From assembly GCA_934149075.1 (NCBI GenBank), contig CAKPDR010000005.1:1-64000 (forward strand): a stretch of DNA of 64,000 bases, in the 5' to 3' direction. A program made the translations under genes and the position numbers. Source of the DNA: an uncultured Clostridia bacterium. Lineage in GTDB: Bacteria > Bacillota > Clostridia > TANB77 > CAG-508. The notes under the pieces were generated by a model. It ran no database searches, had not been told where the DNA came from, and saw only the letters and a program-made list of their open reading frames with translations. Positions 34,534-43,209 of the stretch are shown one piece after another (positions within the stretch are counted from its first letter, which is position 1; each line of letters starts with the position of its first letter).

Positions 34534-35396
34534 AATATATTCTCCAGTGCCTTTGCTACTCCGTCGTTGCAATTTGTATCAGCAACTACGTCTGCAATTT
34601 CTTTTATTACTGGTGTGCTCTCTCCCATTGCAATTCCAAGACCAGCATTTTCAATCATTGTTTTATCATTCATATTGTCGCCTATTGCAATTATTTCATT
34701 TTTTTCTATTTTCATTTTTTCTTTCAAAAATTCTATCGCATTCCATTTATCTACATTTTTCGCTGAAATTTCAGTATAAAAATATTCAATTGGAACATCT
34801 TCTGTTCCCTGTTTAATTATTTTTCTTGACATATGAGATACTTCTAAGACTTCAATTTCACTAATTTCTTTTAATTTTCGCATTATAGAATTAAAAATCA
34901 CTTGATGATTGTCACATATTGTTATTTTTACAACTTTTTCATCTCTGTTTGATATATAATTATATATGTTCTCTACAATATTTATTTGCGTTTTATTTTT
35001 TTCGTCTTTATTTAAATTTTCTTTATAATAATATAATACATTACATTGTAAACTCTTAGCTATTATTTCGTTTTCTGTATATATATTGTAATATATACTA
35101 TTTTCTTCACAAATTTTTATTATATCTAAAACTTTTTGCTTTTTTAATGTATTTTCGTATATTATCTCATCATTGGTTATATCATATATTATAGCTCCAT
35201 TTCCTGAGATAAAATATTTGTTACTATTTATTTCTTGTGCAATTGTTTTTACAGAATCTGTTGGTCTACCAGATGCTATTACAACTTCTATTCCACTTTC
35301 TTGAGCATTTTTTATAGCTTCTTTTGTTCTTTGTGTTACTAATCCGTATTGATTAAGCATCGTTCCGTCCAAGTCTATTGCAGCCAATCTATACAT
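34521..35396 (-). CDS. Cof-type HAD family phosphatase
   Basis: 291 residues, the usual length for Cof/YxeH-like HAD-IIB sugar or cofactor phosphatases. Motif I LAAIDLDGTML (Asp8 nucleophile, Asp10), motif II IASGRPT, a type-C2 cap domain in the middle, and the C-terminal motif GDNMNDKTMIENAG. AAGGAGG precedes the ATG. It stands alone, upstream of the Tad-like operon and ending just before its promoter; I see no link between them. Substrate unknown. Confidence 0.93.
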   Translation of the reverse strand: MYRLAAIDLDGTMLNQYGLVTQRTKEAIKNAQESGIEVVIASGRPTDSVKTIAQEINSNKYFISGNGAIIYDITNDEIIYENTLKKQKVLDIIKICEENSIYYNIYTENEIIAKSLQCNVLYYYKENLNKDEKNKTQINIVENIYNYISNRDEKVVKITICDNHQVIFNSIMRKLKEISEIEVLEVSHMSRKIIKQGTEDVPIEYFYTEISAKNVDKWNAIEFLKEKMKIEKNEIIAIGDNMNDKTMIENAGLGIAMGESTPVIKEIADVVADTNCNDGVAKALENILKKL

Positions 35397-35554
35397 ATTG
35401 TTTCCTCCTTAGAATTATCTATTTTTTATTTTTCAATTTTTTCAAAAAATTTCCTGTTTATTTTTCTTTGAAATTGTACATCATAAGTGTAGAAAAAGCA
35501 ATAGTTTTTTCTAAACAATATTAATTGTTATTTATAACAGGAGGTGAAAAAGAC

Positions 35555-35764
35555 ATGGCAAGCTCAAACAACAGTAACAAAAAATTAGTTCCAGAAGCTA
35601 TGAGTGCTTTAGATAAATTCAAATACGAAGTTGCTTCAGAAGTTGGTGTAACTTTAAAAGATGGATATAATGGTGATATATCAGCTAAAGATGCTGGTAA
35701 AATCGGTGGAAATATGGTTAGAAAAATGATACAACAAGTTGAAAACAATATGGCTAATAAGTAG
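35555..35764 (+). CDS. Alpha/beta-type small acid-soluble spore protein
   Basis: 69-residue DNA-binding spore protein of the SspA/SspB family, which coats spore DNA. Start at ATG 35555 (MASSNNSN) after AGGAGGTG; the upstream ATG at 35525 has no ribosome site. The GPR protease site is KYEVASEVG (residues 24-32) and the second conserved block is GDISAKDAGKIGGNMVRKMI. Both are textbook for the family. A terminator follows at 35863. Probably made in the forespore; I did not find a confident sigma-G site. Confidence 0.95.
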   Translation: MASSNNSNKKLVPEAMSALDKFKYEVASEVGVTLKDGYNGDISAKDAGKIGGNMVRKMIQQVENNMANK

Positions 35765-35862
35765 TTTTACTAGTATATTTATGTATTTATTGCATATAAT
35801 ATAATTAATGGCAGAAGTATTTTTCTTGATTTTATATATGTTTTTTGTTTAAACATACATAA

Positions 35863-35885
35863 AGGCAGGAGATGTGCTCCTGCCT
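35863..35885. terminator. Bidirectional terminator between the SASP gene and the phosphatase gene
   Basis: Perfect 9-bp stem AGGCAGGAG/CTCCTGCCT with a 5-nt loop between two convergent genes. The T-runs are modest. Confidence 0.7.
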
Positions 35886-35909
35886 TCTACATTTTATAAT
35901 CAATATCTC

Positions 35910-36629
35910 TTACAAATCCTCATCTTTTAAAACTTTTTGTGCGTTTAATGTTGTAAGTTTTTCAAGCTCTTCTATCGAAAGTATTTTTCTTAACTTTTTC
36001 AGTGTCTTGGGAATTTTAGGATATATTTGTCCTGTTCTATGAACATCAGATCCCAAAAAACTAATCAAATTATTTTTTAATAATTTTTTCAGAGTTTTCT
36101 TAGCACTATTTCCATACATTCCAATAATACTACCATAATTTGATTGAAACAACACACCCATACCGGCAAGTTCTTCTATATATCGTATATTTTCTTGAAC
36201 ATAACTATATCTTTCAGGATGTGCTATTATCGGTATATATCCATTTTGCATTAATTCATATACCATCTCTTTAACAAATAATGGTTTTGTATTCATAGGA
36301 AGTTCAAATAATAAATATCTTGTATTATTAATTGTTGATGCTTTTTTATTTTTTACTAATTCTATAATTTCAGGAGTAAAATAAATTTCACTCCCCAAAT
36401 ATAATTTAATATTAATCTCCTTTTTTTCAGATACTTTCTTTTTAATAATATCTAATATTTTTTCTCTTTCAAAGCAATCTAAATCATAATATTTTTGTAT
36501 ATAATGCGATGTCGAAATAATTTCAGTAAAACCAGCTTGACGCGCTTCATTTATCATATTAATTGTATCTTTCATACTTGTTGATCCATCATCTATATTA
36601 GGTATTATATGTGAATGAAAATCAATCAT
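35910..36629 (-). CDS. CpsB/YwqE-type PHP tyrosine phosphatase
   Basis: 239 residues. Manganese-dependent protein tyrosine phosphatase of the PHP fold that dephosphorylates the polysaccharide tyrosine kinase. Metal motifs: DFHSHIIPNIDDGS (residues 3-16), STSHY, LGSEIYFTP, IIAHPERY, and the final FLGSDVH. It directly follows the kinase gene (2-base gap), so kinase, modulator and phosphatase are one unit. Confidence 0.93.
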   Translation of the reverse strand: MIDFHSHIIPNIDDGSTSMKDTINMINEARQAGFTEIISTSHYIQKYYDLDCFEREKILDIIKKKVSEKKEINIKLYLGSEIYFTPEIIELVKNKKASTINNTRYLLFELPMNTKPLFVKEMVYELMQNGYIPIIAHPERYSYVQENIRYIEELAGMGVLFQSNYGSIIGMYGNSAKKTLKKLLKNNLISFLGSDVHRTGQIYPKIPKTLKKLRKILSIEELEKLTTLNAQKVLKDEDL

Positions 36630-36631
36630 TT

Positions 36632-37537
36632 TTAACCTCTGTTATTATCTTTATTTTCTTTTTCCTTTTGCCAATATTCATCCAATTGTTTTAACATATC
36701 AGATGTTATTTCTTCTCGAAATTTTTCTGGCTCATTTTCATTATTACTTTTTTCAGTTCTTATTATTTCTGCTGTTTTTGAATGTTGTTCTTGCTTTTTT
36801 CTCTCCTCTTCATCCTTTTGTTTTTTCCTAGCTTCCCATTTAGCAGATGCTGAAGCATAATAATATGTTTCAGTATTTTTCTTACCAGAAATTGGTTTTT
36901 TATTATAAACAATTCCAGCAATATTCCCTCCAACATTTTTTATATCTCTTACAACTTTTGCCAAATCATCTTTTTTTGCTACATTATGTCCTGTAACAAT
37001 AATTGTAGAATCTACTAATCTAGATAATATAACTGCATCAGTTACTAATTTTGAAGGAGTTCCATCAATTATTATTAAATCAAATTCATTTTTTAAATCT
37101 TCTAACAATGTTACCATTTGCTGTGTTACCAACAATTCAGATGGATTTGGTGGAACATTTCCAGAAGGAATTATATATAAGTTGTCTATATCGGTTTTTC
37201 TTATATAATCAGATAAATCCGGATTTTCAATTTTTTTCTCATTAACACCTGATAAATAATTTGAAAGTCCAGGGTAAAGTTGCACTTTAAAAATATTGTG
37301 TAAACAACATTTTCTCATATCAGCATCTATAAGTATTACTTTTTTATCAGTCTGTGCAAAGGCAACTGCTAAATTAGAAGCAACCCATGTCTTACCTTCT
37401 GCTGGCAATGTTGAAGTTACTAATAGTGAATGCAGTCCTTTACTTGAATTCATAAATTGTATATTTGTTCTTAAGGTTCTAAACAATTCAGACACATATG
37501 ATTTCGGTTCTGTATGTGCTATAAGGTCTTTTTTCAT
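36632..37537 (-). CDS. CpsD/YwqD-type bacterial tyrosine kinase (BY-kinase)
   Basis: 301 residues. Cytoplasmic BY-kinase that controls surface polysaccharide assembly. It carries SYVSELFRTLRTNIQF, Walker A TLPAEGKTWVASNLA (Thr replaced by Trp after GKT), Walker A' VILIDADMRK and Walker B-like LIIIDGTP. The C-terminal tail has a Tyr cluster (ETYYYAS) followed by a long Lys/Glu-rich extension of about 80 residues that is longer than usual. Its start overlaps the stop of the Wzz-like gene (ATGA), matching the split kinase/activator arrangement of Firmicutes. Confidence 0.93.
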   Translation of the reverse strand: MKKDLIAHTEPKSYVSELFRTLRTNIQFMNSSKGLHSLLVTSTLPAEGKTWVASNLAVAFAQTDKKVILIDADMRKCCLHNIFKVQLYPGLSNYLSGVNEKKIENPDLSDYIRKTDIDNLYIIPSGNVPPNPSELLVTQQMVTLLEDLKNEFDLIIIDGTPSKLVTDAVILSRLVDSTIIVTGHNVAKKDDLAKVVRDIKNVGGNIAGIVYNKKPISGKKNTETYYYASASAKWEARKKQKDEEERKKQEQHSKTAEIIRTEKSNNENEPEKFREEITSDMLKQLDEYWQKEKENKDNNRG

Positions 37538-38250
37538 TTTCTTTTCTTCTCCCTTCTTTTGCTATTTTCATCTTCATATAATGGAATAGTTGCCAATACA
37601 GAAAGCCCTGTAATTTTTTCTATATCCTCTTCTGATTTTACTGTTGTATCTAACATGTTTGCTAGTAATACATATGCAAAAGCAACAACTATGCCTATAA
37701 ATGCAAATATTATAATATCTTTTACGTGGTTAATATTATATGGTGCTTGTGGCACTTCTGCAGCATCAACAATATGAACATTTTCTACTCCATAAAATTC
37801 CTTAACATTTTCAATAAAAACTTTAGCCATTTCATTCGCAATTTTAGTTGCTAATACTGGATCATCATATTTAACAGAAACCTCTATAAATTCAGTATCT
37901 TCTGCTGCAGTTACACTTACAATTTTCTTTAAGGTTGATTCTTCCATTTTTAATGATAAATTTGAAATAACAGTTCTTACAACTTTATCACTTTTTACAA
38001 GTTTACTATATGTAGAGACCAATTTAGAATTTAAAGTAACATCTGTTGTTGTTATTGATGTATCTATCCCCGCTGCACTTTGAGCAGAATTAGTTGCAAG
38101 AAGCAATGAGGTTGTTGCTTGATATTTAGGTTCTACAAAACCTAATGTATATATAACACCAATAACCATAAAAATAGCTATTACTAGTATTATTTGTATT
38201 CTTTTTTCCCAAAACATTTGTATTAATTCTTTTAAATCTATTTCTTCCAT
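37534..38250 (-). CDS. Wzz/CpsC-like polysaccharide co-polymerase and kinase activator
   Basis: 238 residues with two membrane helices (about 19-38 and 175-197) around an extracytoplasmic domain, the Wzz topology; the first helix is preceded by the conserved EIDLKELIQMFWEKR. It regulates chain length and activates the tyrosine kinase. The C-terminal tail is short and cytoplasmic. It overlaps the upstream gene by one base and the kinase by four, so translation is tightly coupled. Confidence 0.93.
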   Translation of the reverse strand: MEEIDLKELIQMFWEKRIQIILVIAIFMVIGVIYTLGFVEPKYQATTSLLLATNSAQSAAGIDTSITTTDVTLNSKLVSTYSKLVKSDKVVRTVISNLSLKMEESTLKKIVSVTAAEDTEFIEVSVKYDDPVLATKIANEMAKVFIENVKEFYGVENVHIVDAAEVPQAPYNINHVKDIIIFAFIGIVVAFAYVLLANMLDTTVKSEEDIEKITGLSVLATIPLYEDENSKRREKKRK

Positions 38251-39107
38251 TACAATTCCTTTCCATTATTCGTGTTTTCACCTGTTTTTTTATTTACAAT
38301 TATTGTCACATATATTGCATTGCATATTATCGCAATCACAAATGTTCCAACAGCTATAGCATTTATTTTATACAAAATATCTTTAATAATTGTTACTAAA
38401 CTATTGGAAAACACGTCATTAAAGATTTTAATTCCTTGAATATTTACCTTCGAATATATAATCTGGCAGGCTGTTAATTCAAAAGCTGTTGTTGCCAACA
38501 TTGCAATTCCAAGATATTGTATATCTTTAGATATTTTTTTTCTATTAACAATTAGAATAGCAATAAAATCTACTATAAGCACTATTAATGCTATATCGTA
38601 AGTTTCATTTAATTTTTCAATTATTTTTATATATTCACTATACATTTTATTTTCATATTGACTATGAATTAATGTATCTGTATATTCATTACATATATGC
38701 TCTACAAATTTATTTATAGCATCCTCGTTTTGTTTGGTTTTTATTCCTAATTTGTCAATATTTGTATTCAAGTTGTCTGCAATTTCTTTAGTATCTATTT
38801 TTTGATCTGTACCAACATATATGTTTGATAACATTATATCAATGTCTTTTTCTACTTTTTCCTGTGTACATATACCTTGAAGCACTTGTTCATCTAATCC
38901 TGATTGGTATATATAATTTTCAAAATTTGATTCTACTAATTTATATGTTCCTGAATAAAAATCTGTTTCTTTTAGCTTTTGAACAACATAATTTTTATCG
39001 AAAAGTGTCGAAAACATAATTGTAATTATTCCTATACTTATCATGCATATTGTTAGTATTGTTATGAGTATAAATTTTAGAAGATTTACTATCACTTTCA
39101 TTTTCAT
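38250..39107 (-). CDS. Unknown membrane protein in polysaccharide/sortase operon
   Basis: 285 residues: one N-terminal helix (about 9-33), a charged extracytoplasmic domain of about 130 residues (helical, Asp/Glu/Lys-rich), then three hydrophobic helices in the last 110 residues. Not recognised. GAAAGGAAAA precedes the ATG. Its stop overlaps the Wzz start by one base. The placement between a sortase and Wzz suggests an envelope or polymer-export role, by context only. Confidence 0.75.
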   Translation of the reverse strand: MKMKVIVNLLKFILITILTICMISIGIITIMFSTLFDKNYVVQKLKETDFYSGTYKLVESNFENYIYQSGLDEQVLQGICTQEKVEKDIDIMLSNIYVGTDQKIDTKEIADNLNTNIDKLGIKTKQNEDAINKFVEHICNEYTDTLIHSQYENKMYSEYIKIIEKLNETYDIALIVLIVDFIAILIVNRKKISKDIQYLGIAMLATTAFELTACQIIYSKVNIQGIKIFNDVFSNSLVTIIKDILYKINAIAVGTFVIAIICNAIYVTIIVNKKTGENTNNGKEL

Positions 39108-39126
39108 TTTTCCTTTCTTTTTGCAA

Positions 39127-39762
39127 TTATTTTTCTAATTCTGCATAAACAACATATCTTTGTGTTGCATACCCTATGTTGTTAAATGGATAACATGTAT
39201 ATACCATTAATATTTCTTTATCCTTTTGAATTGGTAATTTATCTACTTCTGTCTCTTTTATTAATTGCATATCATAAATTTTATATACATATTCTCCATA
39301 TGATGTTGTTACTTTTATTTCATTTCCTATTTGCAATTCTGAAAATCTTCTAAACATATTTTTTGAGTTATGCCCCATATATATTATTGAACCACCTTCA
39401 CCCGGAAAATAGCTTCCACTAGAATGGCCAACTCCTTTTTTTAATATTTCTAGTGTATCACCATAATATATAGGTAATTTAACATTTATTTTATCTATTT
39501 CTATTGTTCCATATTGTGTTCCATATTCTGGATAATTTTTTATTGTTGTTGTTTCTGTATTCTCATCTGTACTTATTGTTGTTTGCACAGGTTCAGCTTT
39601 CGTGTCTGTTGTAATTGAAACTTTATTTACTAATGTAAATACATCTCCTATTTTTCGCCCTAAAAATAGTTTTATGCCAAAAAGCAATAAACCGGCAATT
39701 AATAAAGCAACTATTATGCTACTAATAGTTGCTTTTACTGATTGTACTAATTTATTTTTCAT
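39127..39762 (-). CDS. Class D-like sortase
   Basis: 211 residues, membrane transpeptidase that cleaves a sorting signal and attaches proteins to the wall. N-terminal anchor (about 13-35), Thr/Glu-rich linker, then the sortase beta-barrel with catalytic His131 (MGHNS), Cys190 (VYTCYPF) and Arg202 (TQRYVVYA). It overlaps the gene upstream by eleven bases; that gene encodes a protein with a sorting signal, its presumed substrate. Confidence 0.92.
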   Translation of the reverse strand: MKNKLVQSVKATISSIIVALLIAGLLLFGIKLFLGRKIGDVFTLVNKVSITTDTKAEPVQTTISTDENTETTTIKNYPEYGTQYGTIEIDKINVKLPIYYGDTLEILKKGVGHSSGSYFPGEGGSIIYMGHNSKNMFRRFSELQIGNEIKVTTSYGEYVYKIYDMQLIKETEVDKLPIQKDKEILMVYTCYPFNNIGYATQRYVVYAELEK

Positions 39763-40276
39763 GTACAGTTCTCTTTGTTACAACAGTGATAGCAAGGGCA
39801 ATTACTGCTATTACAGAAGTAGTTAAAACAACATTAACGTTATTTCCTGTATATGCTAATTTTCCATTATTTTGTCCAACTGTTTCTATTAATTTTCCTG
39901 CATTGTTATAAATTTCTACAGAACCTTTTTTGAATACTAATTTAACATCAACTACACTTGCTGCTGAATTAGCTATTGATTTTAATTGATCTTTTTGTGC
40001 TTTTGTTAATTTACTGTAATCTGTTGTTCCTGCTGATTCCATAACTGCTATTGCTTCGTCTGCTTTTGCTATTATTGAATTTGCTTGCTCTTCTGTTACT
40101 GGATTTTCTGATAAGTATCTTTCTATTTTTACTTTATCAGCTGTTGTCATTCCGTATTTTTGCCCTTTTGCATATAATTCATTTGCTAATGTGCTTGTTG
40201 TTGCAGCATTTACTAATGTTGCACATGCCATTACTATTATGGCTGTTAATATTGATATTACTAAACTTTTTTTCAT
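39752..40276 (-). CDS. Sortase-anchored surface protein with LAYTG sorting signal
   Basis: 174 residues. N-terminal signal peptide (MKKSLVISILTAIIVMACATLVNA), then a Lys/Ala-rich helical body (about 26-105) and a beta segment. The C-terminal cell-wall sorting signal is LAYTG (140-144), a hydrophobic span (VNVVLTTSVIAVIALAITVV) and a basic tail KR. LAYTG departs from LPXTG in having Ala for Pro. It overlaps the sortase gene, so substrate and enzyme are co-made. Function of the body unknown. Confidence 0.88.
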   Translation of the reverse strand: MKKSLVISILTAIIVMACATLVNAATTSTLANELYAKGQKYGMTTADKVKIERYLSENPVTEEQANSIIAKADEAIAVMESAGTTDYSKLTKAQKDQLKSIANSAASVVDVKLVFKKGSVEIYNNAGKLIETVGQNNGKLAYTGNNVNVVLTTSVIAVIALAITVVTKRTVHEK

Positions 40277-40303
40277 AGTTTTTCTCCCTTTCTTTTTTTA
40301 TTT

Positions 40304-40942
40304 TTAGTCTACTTCTTGATTATAACATTTAGTTTTTTTTTGTGCAATAGTTTTTCGAAAATTTTTGGTGTTTTTTAAGTTTGATATTATTGACAATAAA
40401 ATTGTAAATATTGTTACTCCAATTATTGCACCAGTTGTATCTATTAATACATCTGTAACTTGACTTGTCCTACCTTCTACAAATAATTGATGTAACTCGT
40501 CTGTGCAGGCATATAAGAATGATATTCCTATTGGCATTATTAGATTTTTTAAACCAGATATTTTAAATATTTTTAAACAGTTACATATTAATATACTTAG
40601 TACAAAATATACGCTAGTATGCATACATTTTCTTAATGGCTTGTTTAGCTTTTCTATTAATTGTTCTTCCTTTGGCTCATTTTGCATTGTCTGATTTTGA
40701 TTTACCTTATTTATTTCAGTATTATTTTTTATTTGATTATTTGCAAATACTTCGTTTGCGCTTTCTTCATTGCTTATTGTTTCTTCAATTTTTTCTGCCT
40801 TTTCGTGTTGTGTTATTGTTTCTATTACTTCTTTTATTGTTGATTTGCTTTTTGTGTTTGATTCATCTCCTGGCATTGATGAGAACCAGAAGATTACTGC
40901 CATCCATATTATTATAAGTACTATGCTTATTGTTTTTTTCAT
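40304..40942 (-). CDS. VanZ family membrane protein (212 aa)
   Basis: 212 residues: N-terminal helix (residues 4-21), then an unusual insert of about 85 polar residues (Lys/Glu/Gln/Asn-rich), then the VanZ core with the signature TDELHQLFVEGRTSQVTDVLIDTTG and two to three more helices. VanZ proteins have mixed roles, including teicoplanin resistance; the role here is unclear. The gene overlaps the HEPN-like gene by four bases (ATGA). A second VanZ-family gene lies at the other end of the polysaccharide locus. Confidence 0.88.
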   Translation of the reverse strand: MKKTISIVLIIIWMAVIFWFSSMPGDESNTKSKSTIKEVIETITQHEKAEKIEETISNEESANEVFANNQIKNNTEINKVNQNQTMQNEPKEEQLIEKLNKPLRKCMHTSVYFVLSILICNCLKIFKISGLKNLIMPIGISFLYACTDELHQLFVEGRTSQVTDVLIDTTGAIIGVTIFTILLSIISNLKNTKNFRKTIAQKKTKCYNQEVD

Positions 40943-41535
40943 GATATTTTCCTTTCGCCGTCCTCTATTATTTCAATCCACTTTAATAATGTTTTTTCTT
41001 TTAACACCATTCTTGCTGATACAAAAAAGTTTTCACCTTTTTTCTTTCCATCTTCAAGAAAATAATAAATATTATTAGTATTATCTCTTGAAATTGCTAT
41101 TCTACCATGAGCTAAAGCATTTCTAATATGATAAAATATTGATAATACTTCATTATATTTATTCATTTTTACACAAGCAATTCTTTCGGTCTTAGACAAC
41201 TTATGAAAATTTTTCTTTAATTCACATACTTCGCAAGCATTTTTCATATCTCTATAATTCTGTGCTATATATAAACTTTTTTCTTTTTTTAACTCACATA
41301 CTGAATATAATGTTTTCTTCAATTGTTGTTTCTTCCATACATCATTTTTCCAACCATATTCCTCTATAGCCTTTCCATTGGCACTAACATCAGTACATAA
41401 TGTATTTATAACAAAAAACCATATTATTTTATTTAAATTTGAAATATCCAAATTATTTGGAATTTTCTTATTAATCCATCCTGGATTTAACGAAGTAATT
41501 TCATTATCTGATATTCTTCTTTTCTTTCTTCCCAT
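40939..41535 (-). CDS. HEPN-like protein with RX4H motif
   Basis: 198 residues, soluble, mainly helical. The stretch FYHIRNALAHGRIAI contains the R-N-x-x-x-H signature (Arg138 to His143) of HEPN-family RNA-cutting or nucleotidyl-binding domains. It has several Cys, including CEVC (101-104), and a basic N-terminus MGRKKRR. Start at ATG 41535, seven bases after GGAG; an upstream ATG at 41571 lacks a site. Its stop overlaps the VanZ start. No partner MNT-type nucleotidyltransferase is visible. Function unknown. Confidence 0.7.
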   Translation of the reverse strand: MGRKKRRISDNEITSLNPGWINKKIPNNLDISNLNKIIWFFVINTLCTDVSANGKAIEEYGWKNDVWKKQQLKKTLYSVCELKKEKSLYIAQNYRDMKNACEVCELKKNFHKLSKTERIACVKMNKYNEVLSIFYHIRNALAHGRIAISRDNTNNIYYFLEDGKKKGENFFVSARMVLKEKTLLKWIEIIEDGERKIS

Positions 41536-41571
41536 ATAATCTCCATTTAATTTTACATTTATTTGCAACAT

Positions 41572-41826
41572 TTATTACATCTAAATTAATAATTATTCAT
41601 ATCTTCAAACTCTTTTTTCTTACTATTTGACCAGCTTGATTCAAAAAGAAAATACTACATGTTCAGCAATTTTTATTGTTTTTGAATCTTCAAAAAATGA
41701 AATATTTATTTAGTTCGACAGATTCTTTAACAAGAAATTATGCAAATAACACTTATTTTCTAAATATATTTCTATACACAATAAATCTTTATATATAGCA
41801 TTTTGTAGCTACTATTTTATTTAAAA
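41572..41826 (-). other. Intergenic gap with possible gene remnant
   Basis: 255 bases with no gene. On the minus strand around 41600-41690 there is a readable fragment (FFEDSKTIKIAEHVVFS, then with a frameshift LFESSWSNSKKKEFEDMNN and a stop) that looks like the end of a decayed coding region. I could not assign it. Confidence 0.35.
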
Positions 41827-43209
41827 TTATTTTCTAATTTTACATTTTATTTTATTTAAATATTTATATATTTCATTAATATATTTTTTAAAAAAAATAG
41901 AATACATAATCAATAATGCAAGTATATAAATACAACAGCCTAATATTGAATTAAAACAATATCCAACAAATAAATAAATAGTAATAATCAAAAATATCCC
42001 TATATACTCCAAAGCAGTAAATCTATAGCGATTATGTTTATCTAATTCACATACTAACATCCATATAATCGTAGTAAATAATGTTGCAAATGCAAAACTC
42101 GAAATATTTTTATAAAAATAATAAAATGCAAAATTAGTTAATATTCCAACACAAATCATTATTATCATTTGTAAAAAATACTTATTTTGTTTTCCCTCAG
42201 ATTTATATATATTAACATATATTCCTTTAATTATAACATTAAAGGCCTGTGCACCAAATAGTAAAAAAATTATACTATTAGCTTCATTGTATTTTTTTAA
42301 ATACGTTTCTAAGATAAATTTTGCAGGAAATGCCGCTGCTATTACAATTAATCCCCATAATAGGACATATCTTTTTATCTTTTTAATTTCCTCTTCTTTC
42401 GGTTTTTTGCAAAAATAATTGTACATTGAAACAGTTATCGGTGTTATGAAAACATTTACTAAATTTTCCATACTCACTGAAAATGAATAAATTGCAAATT
42501 TTGAAGAATCCATTAATATTTTAACAAACCATCTATCAAGTCCTGTAAATATACCACTTGAAAAGTTACCTAACATTAAAACAAATCCCGCTGAAATATT
42601 ATTTTTAATTTCATTTAACGAAATTTTTCCTTTATTGATAAAATGTAATCTTTTTTCTAATTTGTATATTAAATATACGGAAATTAATATTCCAGTTAAT
42701 ACTTGAACCCATATATAATAATTCGAATTATCACTTTTAAAAATAAAAATTAATATTATATTTATTATAAATATAGCAATTTTCTCAATATTCAATGATC
42801 TACCATATAATCCAAATTCTCCAGTAGCTTGATATAATGATTTTAAATATCCTAATATATTATAAGAAAAAATACCAAAAGCAAATGCAATAATGATATT
42901 ATCATTTAAAATAATTCCAATTATTAAAACAGAAACAAGCATAAGCAATATTAAAACAAAATAATTTATAAAGTTTTTCGCAATACTTTCTTTATCAATT
43001 TCATCAATTGATAATCCACCAAATTTAAGATACATACCATCATTATAACCCAAACTAAAAAAACCAGCATATGTTATATACAATGCATATGTCTTTACTA
43101 ATGAATACGAATTGATACTTAAGTATTTAGGTAATATAAAATTCGTTAATATACCAATTACCATTGTAATTACATTAGCAGACATAATTTGAAATAATCC
43201 TTTTTTCAT
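41827..43209 (-). CDS. Wzx-type polysaccharide flippase
   Basis: 460 residues with about twelve to fourteen hydrophobic helices spread over the whole length, no soluble domain, and the MATE/PST-like N-terminus (MSANVITMVIGILTNFILPKYLS). It would move lipid-linked repeat units across the membrane for the polysaccharide made by this locus. AAGGAG precedes the ATG. Its start overlaps the stop of the glycosyltransferase at 43206 (ATGA). Last gene of the synthesis block. Confidence 0.88.
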   Translation of the reverse strand: MKKGLFQIMSANVITMVIGILTNFILPKYLSINSYSLVKTYALYITYAGFFSLGYNDGMYLKFGGLSIDEIDKESIAKNFINYFVLILLMLVSVLIIGIILNDNIIIAFAFGIFSYNILGYLKSLYQATGEFGLYGRSLNIEKIAIFIINIILIFIFKSDNSNYYIWVQVLTGILISVYLIYKLEKRLHFINKGKISLNEIKNNISAGFVLMLGNFSSGIFTGLDRWFVKILMDSSKFAIYSFSVSMENLVNVFITPITVSMYNYFCKKPKEEEIKKIKRYVLLWGLIVIAAAFPAKFILETYLKKYNEANSIIFLLFGAQAFNVIIKGIYVNIYKSEGKQNKYFLQMIIMICVGILTNFAFYYFYKNISSFAFATLFTTIIWMLVCELDKHNRYRFTALEYIGIFLIITIYLFVGYCFNSILGCCIYILALLIMYSIFFKKYINEIYKYLNKIKCKIRK

